Assembly: GCA_013298955.1 (NCBI GenBank)
Contig: JAAFJT010000019.1
Coordinates: 1 to 58,645, forward strand
Length of the DNA stretch: 58,645 nt
Source of the DNA: Chitinophagales bacterium
Lineage (GTDB): Bacteria > Bacteroidota > Bacteroidia > Chitinophagales > Saprospiraceae
Direction of reading: 5' to 3'
The notes below the pieces were generated by a model. That model was not told where the DNA came from. It did not search any database and saw only the letters and a list, made by a program, of their open reading frames with translations. Each line of letters starts with the position of its first letter. Within the stretch, counting starts at the first letter, position 1. A program made the translations under genes and the position numbers. Positions 52,206 to 58,645 of this stretch are shown here, piece after piece.

Positions 52206-52506
52206 TTCAAATATACTTTGCGTCGGGTGGTTTTGGATACCATTGGAACGCGGATGGCACGGATTGGGCGGATTCGCGCGGATTTTTTTGAAATTCAGGA
52301 AAAATCCGTGAAAATTCGCCCAATCCGTGTTATCCGTGTTCCAATGGTATCCAAAACTACTCGACGCAAAGTATAAATAACTCAAGTTGCGTCAAGTTTG
52401 AAATTTGACGCAACTTTTGCGGTATTTTAAAAAATTTTATTTCTAATAAAAACTATTTTTTATGCGTAGGTAATGGATAGGGCTTCAACCTCGACGAATT
52501 TTCAAA
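52206..52506. repeat. G(A) palindrome plus family-E hairpin
   Basis: 52209-52376: TA-TACTTTGCGTCGGG ... TCGACGCAAAGTA-TA enclosing A (CCATTGGAACGCGGATG ... TCCGTGTTCCAATGG). 52384-52416: AAGTTGCGTCAAGTTT / AAATTTGACGCAACTT. The remainder is AT-rich, with a short GGATAGGGCTTCAACCTCG fragment of the 20-kb repeat type. Confidence 0.9.
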
Positions 52507-53970
52507 TCATAAACGACACATTTCTATCATCAATTGTTCTAATTTTTTGCGAATTTCGCGCTGTGTTCCTGTAAAATTATTGGTCATAAGTGAAAAAACC
52601 AATTGCCTACCCGATAAAGTGGTCACATAACCTGAATAACATTTTACGCGTGTCAAAGTGCCACTTTTGGCACGCACGCGTCCAACCGCTTCCGTTTTTT
52701 TCAACATATTGCGCATCGTGCCTGATTCGCCTGCTCTTGGCAACGATTCAAAAAAGGTTGGAAACACCAAAGTATCTTTTTGAATCGTACGCAAAATAGT
52801 GACAAGTTGCAAGGGCGTGATGCCATCTCGCGGCGATAAACCACTGCCATCCATCATCAATAATCCATCTATGTCAATCCCTTTTTCGCGCCAAAAATCA
52901 AGGATGATTTTCGTTCCCATTTCCGTTGTTCCCAAACCTGTTTTTTCAAAAGCAATGATTTTCATCATCGCTTCGCAATACAAATTAATACTTTCTTGAT
53001 TGGCAGGTATGACGATTTTAGCCAATATCGGCGAATAATGCGTGTAAAAAACAGTTCGTTTGATTGTCGTATCTATTTTTTGTTGCAATTGATTGGCAAC
53101 CGAATCGGTCATCTCTACATTCAGCCATTTCAAACGGCGGTGCAATTGCCAAGCGGCAAAATAAGGCGGGTCAGGCAAAGCTCCTTTTATCGTTAAATCT
53201 TTATAATCCATTGGTACAATGCCTTTTATAAATATTTGATTAGAATAAGGCATGCCGTATAAATAAGGTTCTTCTGGCGCTTTGGGTTTGGAAATCGCAT
53301 CATTCGTGACTTGCAAACCAACCACATCAGGCGTAATACTCAGGATAGAAGGCTTCGCATTTTCCGTCATAGCAGGAAAAAGGCGCAAGTAAAATAAGTT
53401 TTCATGCAAATTCAAACCATTCGCACCCGCCCCATAATAGTTTGCAATATCTTCATAGAGCCAAGTCGGTTCTGCGGTGTCAGGCGCAAAAGCAGTACCA
53501 TCTCCAATGATTTTACCAATAATTTTTTTAATACCTAACCCTTTGATTTTCAAAGCAAAACTATCCAAAACAGTGGTCAAACTCCAAACGCTATCCATCA
53601 TTTCAGGGCTGCCCAAAGTCGGGTCACCAAAACCTTTGATGTAAATATTGCCTGTCAAAACACTGTCTTTGAGTGTTCCATCGTATTGCAATTGCGTTTT
53701 GAAGCGATAGTTTTTGCCTAAAATGCTTAGAGCCGCCCCTGTCGTGATGATTTTCATATTGGAAGCAGGCATGAGCGACATCTGCGCATTGTGCGATGCG
53801 ATGAGTTGCCCCGTTTCCGCGTCTGCAACGCAAATCCCCAATTGCCCATGTCGAATGATAGGGTCATTGGCAAATTGTTGTATCGTATTTTCGAGCATAG
53901 ATTGCGCATAAAGCGTTGAAAATAAGATACTTACGATATTAAAAAGAAAAGAAAAGATTGGTTTTATCAT
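52507..53970 (-). CDS. dacB: D-alanyl-D-alanine carboxypeptidase/endopeptidase, S13 family
   Basis: 487 residues with a signal peptide (to about Ala22). It trims or cleaves peptidoglycan peptides in the periplasm. The penicillin-binding motifs are SNMK (Ser70, Lys73), the SxN-like motif DGSGLSPRDG and the KSG box AKSGTLTRVKCYSGYV. A large insertion between SxxK and SxN (about 90-330) is typical of the PBP4/S13 class. No membrane anchor is present. It stands alone, 75 bp downstream of the start of the OMP gene's 3' end region. Confidence 0.92.
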   Translation of the reverse strand: MIKPIFSFLFNIVSILFSTLYAQSMLENTIQQFANDPIIRHGQLGICVADAETGQLIASHNAQMSLMPASNMKIITTGAALSILGKNYRFKTQLQYDGTLKDSVLTGNIYIKGFGDPTLGSPEMMDSVWSLTTVLDSFALKIKGLGIKKIIGKIIGDGTAFAPDTAEPTWLYEDIANYYGAGANGLNLHENLFYLRLFPAMTENAKPSILSITPDVVGLQVTNDAISKPKAPEEPYLYGMPYSNQIFIKGIVPMDYKDLTIKGALPDPPYFAAWQLHRRLKWLNVEMTDSVANQLQQKIDTTIKRTVFYTHYSPILAKIVIPANQESINLYCEAMMKIIAFEKTGLGTTEMGTKIILDFWREKGIDIDGLLMMDGSGLSPRDGITPLQLVTILRTIQKDTLVFPTFFESLPRAGESGTMRNMLKKTEAVGRVRAKSGTLTRVKCYSGYVTTLSGRQLVFSLMTNNFTGTQREIRKKLEQLMIEMCRL

Positions 53971-54045
53971 AAAAAAGATTTTGCCACAAATTACATGATT
54001 TTAGACAAATCGTAGGGAAAAGGCGCATAATTTGTGGCAAAATTT

Positions 54046-54657
54046 TTAAAATTTGGCAGTCACCCCCATTTGAATGAAGGCGCGCGTGATGCCGACTTCC
54101 AAATAAGAACCCAAATTCGGCATGAAAAAGTACCGAATCCCAGCCGTCGCTTCAAAAGTGACAGGCAGCGGAACCACCAAACCGCCATCAATCGGCGTGT
54201 AAGGACTGTCATCCGCATAATTGACTTTCATGCGTTGATACCCCAAACCGAAACCAATATACGGGTCCCAACTATCAGAGTTCGGAATTAATTTTGCAAA
54301 ATGAGCATTTCCGCGCAATATTATACTGGTTCGAGTCATATCCATAGTGCCTTTGTAAAAAGTATCGACTTTAAAAGCCGCATCAAATTTGGAATAATTG
54401 ACATTGACACCCAATCCAAAATAATCCGAAACCATGTATTCGGCTTTGAAAAACAAAGGGGTTGATACATTTGAAGTGACAGTATTGGTTTTTTTGTTGA
54501 GAAAATCTTGGATGAAAGAACGCGCTACGCCTTCCAAAGACAAAAATCCAACGCCGCCCGATAACATAACCGTCCCTTGTTTTACGCCTTCATCTTGCGC
54601 ACGTAAAAGAGGTAACGTGCTGAAAAATATCAGCAAAATAGTGATATTGCTTTTCAT
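54046..54657 (-). CDS. Outer-membrane beta-barrel protein
   Basis: 203 residues with a signal peptide (ITILLIFFSTLPLLRAQ). Eight or so amphipathic strands follow (YMVSDYFGLGVNVNYSKFD, YIGFGLGYQRMKVNY, FEATAGIRYFF, LGSYLEVGITRAFIQMGVTAKF), the OmpW/OprF-N-like eight-stranded barrel pattern. The final residue is Phe, as required for BAM insertion. Specific function unknown. Confidence 0.82.
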   Translation of the reverse strand: MKSNITILLIFFSTLPLLRAQDEGVKQGTVMLSGGVGFLSLEGVARSFIQDFLNKKTNTVTSNVSTPLFFKAEYMVSDYFGLGVNVNYSKFDAAFKVDTFYKGTMDMTRTSIILRGNAHFAKLIPNSDSWDPYIGFGLGYQRMKVNYADDSPYTPIDGGLVVPLPVTFEATAGIRYFFMPNLGSYLEVGITRAFIQMGVTAKF

Positions 54658-54696
54658 AATAAATTGATTTTGTTATATTTGATTATAAAAGATGTG

Positions 54697-54840
54697 GTGC
54701 GGATACAATTGGAACACGGATGACGCAGATGCGGCGGATAAGCGCGGATTTTTTTAGAATAAAGAATTAAAATCCGTGAAAAATTCAAAAAAAATCCGCG
54801 AAAATCCGCAAAATCTGCGTCATCCGTGTTCCAATTCGTA
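54697..54840. repeat. Family-A palindrome touching the trhO stop codon
   Basis: TACAATTGGAACACGGATGACG ... CGTCATCCGTGTTCCAATTCGTA around CGCGGATTTTTTT. The right end is the base before the stop codon of the leftward trhO gene. Confidence 0.88.
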
Positions 54841-55878
54841 TTACAAATCTGCGGGATTAAAACGCCCTTTTCCTGCTACACTGCCTTTGAAAATCATGGT
54901 TTTGCGTTTTTCAAAGCGTTCTTTTTCAGGGAGTTGTAAAAAATCGGCGCATTGTGGCGAACAACTTTGATGGTATTTTTCAGCACATTTTGGACATTGT
55001 ATAAACAAAATATGGCATGCGTCATTCGCGCAATTTCGATGCGTATCACATAAATCGCCGCACTGATGACAACGACTCACGATTTCAGCACTCACGCGCT
55101 CACCTAATCGTTCATCAAAAACAAAATTCACTCCTTTAAACTTGTTTTTCAAACCTTGTTCCTGTGCTTTTCGAGCATATTCGATGATACCGCCGTCTAA
55201 TTGAAACACATTATTAAAACCTTTATGTTTGTAATACGCGCTCGCTTTCTCGCAACGAATGCCGCCCGTACAATACATAACAATATTTTTAGATTCTTGT
55301 CCTTCCAACAAGGCTTCTACAATCGGCAAAGATTCCCGAAAGGTCTCTACATCAGGTCGAATCGCGCCTTCAAAAAAGCCGACTTCACTTTCGTAATGAT
55401 TGCGCATATCGACTAATATCGTTTCGGGGTCATCCGTCAAGGCATTGAAAGCGGCAGCTGAAAGGTGTTCGCCCGATTGCGTTACATCAAACAATTTGTC
55501 GTCTAAACCATCTGCTACAATCTTTGATTTGACTTGAATTTTGAGTTTAAAAAACGATTTGCCATTATCCGCTACGGCGATATTTAAACGCAAATTTTGT
55601 AAAAAAACAATTGATTCTACTATTTCTTTAAATGTATTCCATTGATTTTCAAGGACAGATACTTGTGCATTAATGCCTTCTGTGGCAACATACACGCGTC
55701 CTTTCACCCCAATTGCATCTAATTGTAGGTAAAACGTATCTCTAAAATGGGCGGGATTTTCAATATGGGCGTATCGATAAAACGATAAAGTAATTCGTTT
55801 TTCAATACTTTCTGACATTTTTTGTTTTAACAATAAGCCATTTTCTTTATTGTGTAATGGCAATTTACGGGTCTTCAT
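54841..55878 (-). CDS. trhO: tRNA uridine(34) hydroxylase / rhodanese-related TrhO
   Basis: 345 residues in the open frame; an internal ATG (MSESIEKRITLSFYRY) at residue 21 may be the true start. TrhO hydroxylates U34 of certain tRNAs on the way to cmo5U/mo5U. The acylphosphatase-like N-terminal half (GVKGRVYVATEGINAQVS) is followed by the rhodanese domain with active-site Cys in IVMYCTGGIRCEKAS, and a C-terminal cysteine-rich region (CHQCGDLCDTHRNC, CPKCAEKYHQSC) likely to bind metal. Single gene with palindromes on both sides. Confidence 0.93.
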   Translation of the reverse strand: MKTRKLPLHNKENGLLLKQKMSESIEKRITLSFYRYAHIENPAHFRDTFYLQLDAIGVKGRVYVATEGINAQVSVLENQWNTFKEIVESIVFLQNLRLNIAVADNGKSFFKLKIQVKSKIVADGLDDKLFDVTQSGEHLSAAAFNALTDDPETILVDMRNHYESEVGFFEGAIRPDVETFRESLPIVEALLEGQESKNIVMYCTGGIRCEKASAYYKHKGFNNVFQLDGGIIEYARKAQEQGLKNKFKGVNFVFDERLGERVSAEIVSRCHQCGDLCDTHRNCANDACHILFIQCPKCAEKYHQSCSPQCADFLQLPEKERFEKRKTMIFKGSVAGKGRFNPADL

Positions 55879-55910
55879 ATTAAAAAATGTAATTATTTTA
55901 ATAGTCGTAG

Positions 55911-56032
55911 GTTTGAATTAGGATTTTTAGGATTATTGGGATTTTGATAGTATTTTTTTAGATGGAGAGCGAATTATACAACTATTAATCGCTTAAAAAT
56001 CCTATCAAAATCCTAATAATCCTAATTCAAAC
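55911..56032. repeat. Family-B palindrome touching the pdxA stop codon
   Basis: GTTTGAATTAGGATTTTTAG ... ATCCTAATAATCCTAATTCAAAC around TTTTTTTAGATGG. The right end overlaps by one base the stop codon of pdxA. Confidence 0.88.
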
Positions 56033-57102
56033 TATTCAATATAATCGCCTTCTTCGACTTTCAACACTTTTTTGCGATTCTTATTTAACGCATCGGCGTG
56101 CATTTCCGTATATTCATCGCGGTTTCGCGCAATGTCCGCCGCCAAATACATCGCCGTACGGAACGAATCATGTTCTGCCATATTTTTGCCTGCAATGTCG
56201 TACGCCGTTCCATGGTCAGGTGAAGTGCGCACTGCTGCCAACCCTGCGGTATAATTCACCCCATTTCCAAAACTTAATGTTTTAAATGGAATCAAACCTT
56301 GGTCATGGTACATTGCCAAAATCCCATCATATTTGCGATACGCCGCCGAACCAAAAAAGCCATCTGCCGAAAAAGGACCCATTGCTAAAATGCCCGCTTC
56401 CTTCGCCGCCACAATCGCGGGGCGAATAATTTCAGATTCCTCCATGCCGAGTGCATCATCATCGCCCGCATGTGGATTCAAACCCAAGACCGCAAGCGTT
56501 GGTTTTTCAATCCCAAAATCAATCCGCAACGTTTCGTTCATGATTTTGATTTTGGTCAAAACGCGTTCTATCGTAATCTGTTCAGCGACTTTTGACAAAG
56601 GTAAATGATTGGTAATCAAGCCAATACGCAGCGTATCGGCAATCATCATCATCACACTTTCCGCACTGCCCAAGGCTTCTGTCAAATATTCCGTATGTCC
56701 GGGAAATGGAAAACCAGCCATTTGCATCGCTTTTTTATTGATAGGCGCGGTCACTAACGCATCAATATAACCCATTTTCAACTCCGAAACCGCTTGTTCG
56801 AGGGCGATTTGCGCATATTTTCCGCTAAATTCGGAATATTTGCCTAAGGTGATGTTGACATTTTCCGTCCAACAATTCACCACATTGATTTTATCGTCTT
56901 CGGCTTGGTCGGCAGAACGAATCGGATGAAATTGGAAATCTAATTGTACAATATTTTTATGATAAGAGACCACTTTGGACGAACCATAAATGATGGGTGT
57001 ACAACGTGTTAAAATTCTTTTATCACAAATAGTTTTAAGAATTACTTCCAATCCAATGCCGTTAATATCGCCTATTGTAATGCCTATTTTAATTTTCTCC
57101 AT
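56032..57102 (-). CDS. pdxA: 4-hydroxythreonine-4-phosphate dehydrogenase
   Basis: 356 residues from the ATG of MEKIKIGITIGDINGIG; the frame extends 15 residues upstream without family resemblance. An NAD-dependent enzyme of pyridoxal-phosphate synthesis. Signatures: FPGHTEYLTEAL, NPHAGDDDALGMEE and AMYHDQGLIPFKTLSFGNGVNY (metal-binding His/Asp), and SPDHGTAYDIAGK. Length is normal. It follows mtgA by 53 bp on the same strand, so the two are probably cotranscribed, without an obvious functional link. Confidence 0.94.
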   Translation of the reverse strand: MEKIKIGITIGDINGIGLEVILKTICDKRILTRCTPIIYGSSKVVSYHKNIVQLDFQFHPIRSADQAEDDKINVVNCWTENVNITLGKYSEFSGKYAQIALEQAVSELKMGYIDALVTAPINKKAMQMAGFPFPGHTEYLTEALGSAESVMMMIADTLRIGLITNHLPLSKVAEQITIERVLTKIKIMNETLRIDFGIEKPTLAVLGLNPHAGDDDALGMEESEIIRPAIVAAKEAGILAMGPFSADGFFGSAAYRKYDGILAMYHDQGLIPFKTLSFGNGVNYTAGLAAVRTSPDHGTAYDIAGKNMAEHDSFRTAMYLAADIARNRDEYTEMHADALNKNRKKVLKVEEGDYIE

Positions 57103-57155
57103 AAAAATTGAACGATGTGTTAAAATTTTGGCGCAAAGATAGTCCATTTAAGCAA

Positions 57156-57860
57156 TTATTTTTGTTTAATCACGTCCATATCTTCCCATTCGATAAGATT
57201 CATTTGATTCAAAATCCAAGTTTTGCGCTTGACGACGTACGCCGATGGATTTTTCACTTTAAATTTGATAGGATTCGGCAAAACGGCGGCAATCAAAGCC
57301 GATTCGGGCGCGGTCAACCCAATCGCTCCTTTATTAAAAAACTGTTTTGCGGCGGCTTCGATGCCAAAAACGCCATCGCCCATCTCCGCCACATTTAAAT
57401 AAACCTCCAAAATCCGTTCTTTACTCCAACAAATTTCTATCATCAACGTGAAATACACTTCCAAAGCCTTCCGAATCCAACTCCGACCTTGCCACAAAAA
57501 GACATTTTTCGCCACTTGTTGACTAATCGTACTCGCGCCTTTGATGCGTTTTTTCTTTTTTTGATTGTTTTTAAACGCTTTTTCGATTTGTTTGATGTCA
57601 AAACCAAAATGTTCATCAAACAATTGGTCTTCCGAAGCAATGACGGCTTCTTTGGCATATTCTGAAATATTATCATAAGAAACCCATGTTTTATGAATTT
57701 TTTTGCCTTGCCATTGTCGCCATAGGATGGTCGGCGTAGTGAAAATGGGGATGAACATTCCTAAAAGGATGTATGCCCAATGCGCCATGATGCCATAAAA
57801 AAGTATTTTTTTGAAAAACCCAAACCAAGTGAAGGTCGAAAATTTTGAAAAAAGAGCCAT
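57156..57860 (-). CDS. mtgA: Monofunctional biosynthetic peptidoglycan transglycosylase
   Basis: 234 residues. One N-terminal membrane anchor (about 22-42, [19 protein letters not shown]), then a GT51 domain: [17 protein letters not shown] with the catalytic Glu, [49 protein letters not shown] and [13 protein letters not shown]. It polymerises glycan strands from lipid II. There is no transpeptidase domain, so it is monofunctional; length matches MtgA. Confidence 0.94.
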   Translation of the reverse strand: MALFSKFSTFTWFGFFKKILFYGIMAHWAYILLGMFIPIFTTPTILWRQWQGKKIHKTWVSYDNISEYAKEAVIASEDQLFDEHFGFDIKQIEKAFKNNQKKKKRIKGASTISQQVAKNVFLWQGRSWIRKALEVYFTLMIEICWSKERILEVYLNVAEMGDGVFGIEAAAKQFFNKGAIGLTAPESALIAAVLPNPIKFKVKNPSAYVVKRKTWILNQMNLIEWEDMDVIKQK

Positions 57861-58120
57861 ATTGTCAATGTCATTTTAGTCGTCAAAGATAAAATCTTTT
57901 CATTATATGGACGTGAAAATACCGCTTCAATGGTAGGAAAATAAAAATTAAGCGTTTATTTTTTAATTTTTTTTAAAAATCGTTTTTCACAAAAAAAGCA
58001 ACTTTAAAAACGCAAATAATTGATTATCAATTATTTGAATTATTAATGGTACTTGTTTTAAAACTTAAAAAATGCCACAATCCTATAAATCTGTTGTTGC
58101 ACAGTTGGAAGGGATAACGT

Positions 58121-58128
58121 TATCTTTG
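58121..58128 (+). promoter_or_regulatory. -7 box of a candidate ncRNA
   Basis: TATCTTTG matches TAnnTTTG exactly, with TTG 21 bp upstream (58097-58099). Confidence 0.55.
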
Positions 58129-58132
58129 TGAA

Positions 58133-58443
58133 GACAAAACAAGCAATTATACGCTATGAGGCAAATCGGTTGAGGCAGTTGGATTGGTTCAAGTGAAGCG
58201 TGCGGGAGTTACATCATTTGAACCAATCCAACGACTCAACCATTTTACAGAAAACAAGTTATTGCAAAGGGATTTGAGAGGAGCATTAGGATTAAAATAT
58301 TGAATGAATTGTAAAGACTTCCTTGCAAGGCGTATGAAGCGGTGCGAAAATGCCCGTTTTGTCCATTAAAAATCGGAAATATGTTCATGGGATTATAATT
58401 TGTTGTTTGGGCGTTCCCCCGAGCTTGCGGGGAACGTTTTTTT
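58133..58443 (+). ncRNA. Candidate structured RNA
   Basis: About 310 nt between the TATCTTTG box and a GC-rich terminator. It contains a long hairpin: GTTGAGGCAGTTGGATTGG...TTCAA (58169-58192) pairs with TTGAACCAATCCAACGA...CTCAAC (58218-58240) around GTGAAGCGTGCGGGAG. A 36-codon frame beginning at a GTG (MKRAGVTSFEPIQRLNHF...) crosses the hairpin, so a small protein is the alternative. No known RNA family is recognised. Confidence 0.4.
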
Positions 58444-58444
58444 T
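58412..58444 (+). terminator. Strong GC-rich terminator
   Basis: CGTTCCCC / GGGGAACG around CGAGCTTGC, followed by eight T. Confidence 0.8.
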
Positions 58445-58519
58445 AACTCATTTTTCCCAACATAAACTGCATCGGTTCACGGCTTGGCGTTGTGAACCGA
58501 TGTCTATTTTTTACACACC

Positions 58520-58645
58520 CTATCTTTTTTTGCCTACATTCGCCCGATTTACAAGGTCAATAAACTCATGTTCTGCCTCATCGACTTTATGGCGCATGGC
58601 TTCAAAAAAGCGATTGCGATGTTGCTCCTCACTCAATCGAAGGGA
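58520..58645 (-). CDS. C-terminal part of a gene cut by the window edge
   Basis: 41 codons then TAG; the 5' end lies beyond the window. The visible residues (LSEEQHRNRFFEAMRHK, VDEAEHEFIDLVNRANVGKK) form a charged amphipathic helix ending in lysines. No family can be assigned. A hairpin at 58471-58501 follows the stop and supports a true gene end. Confidence 0.5.
   Translation of the reverse strand, partial: SLRLSEEQHRNRFFEAMRHKVDEAEHEFIDLVNRANVGKKR

Larger units (their letters stand above)
57861..58519. other. Intergenic region with candidate ncRNA
   Basis: 659 bp. 57861-58080 is AT-rich spacer with a copy of TTGATTATCAATTATT at about 58020. 58121-58443 holds a promoter, a long hairpin and a terminator (candidate ncRNA). 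58471-58501 is the stem ATCGGTTCAC / GTGAACCGAT, probably the terminator of the partial gene at the right edge. Confidence 0.55.

Overview
The window looks like a Bacteroidota chromosome, probably from the Saprospiria/Chitinophagia side, although the class is a guess. The clues are a C-terminal type IX secretion sorting domain (YPNP motif), several promoters with the Bacteroidota -7 box TAnnTTTG, lipoboxes without strong Shine-Dalgarno sites, an lptE/secG cluster in the order usual for the phylum, and an S13 DacB, GT51 MtgA and TrhO of Bacteroidota type. Both window edges cut through features: a repeat array on the left and a minus-strand gene on the right.

Layout: 0.4-3.3 kb, minus-strand envelope cluster (lptE, a TPR-tailed protein, secG, a membrane protein). 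3.5-7.6 kb, miaB and a large DUF6311-like membrane protein carrying a repeat inside its coding region. 7.6-11 kb, an AT-rich accessory stretch with a hypothetical gene, a DUF1016/PDDEXK nuclease and a fic gene truncated by a hairpin element. 11.4-17.6 kb, an ATP-grasp protein, a CheY-like regulator, acetyl-CoA synthetase and a subtilase lipoprotein. 17.8-26.2 kb, a TPR histidine kinase, a possible double-glycine leader peptide, an MDR oxidoreductase, RNase R and a TIM-barrel isomerase. 26.2-30.3 kb, candidate ncRNA, a gluconokinase/6-phosphogluconate dehydrogenase fusion and gluconate permease, together a complete gluconate uptake and oxidation operon. 30.4-38 kb, tRNA-Cys, an outer-membrane protein, the Hen1-Pnkp RNA-repair operon, an RsiV-like lipoprotein and tRNA-Gln. 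38.3-47.4 kb, a 1116-residue secreted CotH-type protein, a DUF4239 protein, a Tat amine oxidase, a sigma factor with a membrane anti-sigma candidate, and an SH3b protein. 47.9-58.6 kb, a lipoprotein, an M29 aminopeptidase, aroA, dacB, an OMP, trhO, pdxA, mtgA, a candidate ncRNA and a partial gene.

The most unusual property is the density of long, near-perfect intergenic palindromes. I name the families by their arm sequences: A (CAATTGGAACrCGGATGACG), B (GTTTGAATTAGGAT), C (ACTTTCGCAAAGTATC), D (AACGTTTGGAGGGTTT), E (TTGCGTCAAGTTT), F (GGACTTACGTAAAGTCC), G (TACTTTGCGTCGGG), L (TTAAGTmGTTrAAGT) and M (CTAAGTTGCGCGGTA). They are nested inside one another like Russian dolls: A(M(B)) at 5 kb, L(D+G(A)) at 11 kb, A(G(A)) at 50.6 kb, G(A) at 52.2 kb. 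Many are flanked by TA, many touch stop codons, and a filled/empty site pair (11.1 versus 17.7 kb) suggests 2-bp TA target duplication. No transposase is present in the window, so these would be non-autonomous elements that appear to prefer the loops of older palindromes.

A second unexplained signal is a conserved block of about 90 bp containing a TACCTTTG promoter box, present at 12.71-12.80 kb (+) and 26.67-26.76 kb (-). In each case it is followed by a protein-poor stretch ending in a hairpin terminator, suggesting two related small-RNA genes. All functions are read from sequence motifs by eye; no database search was run.
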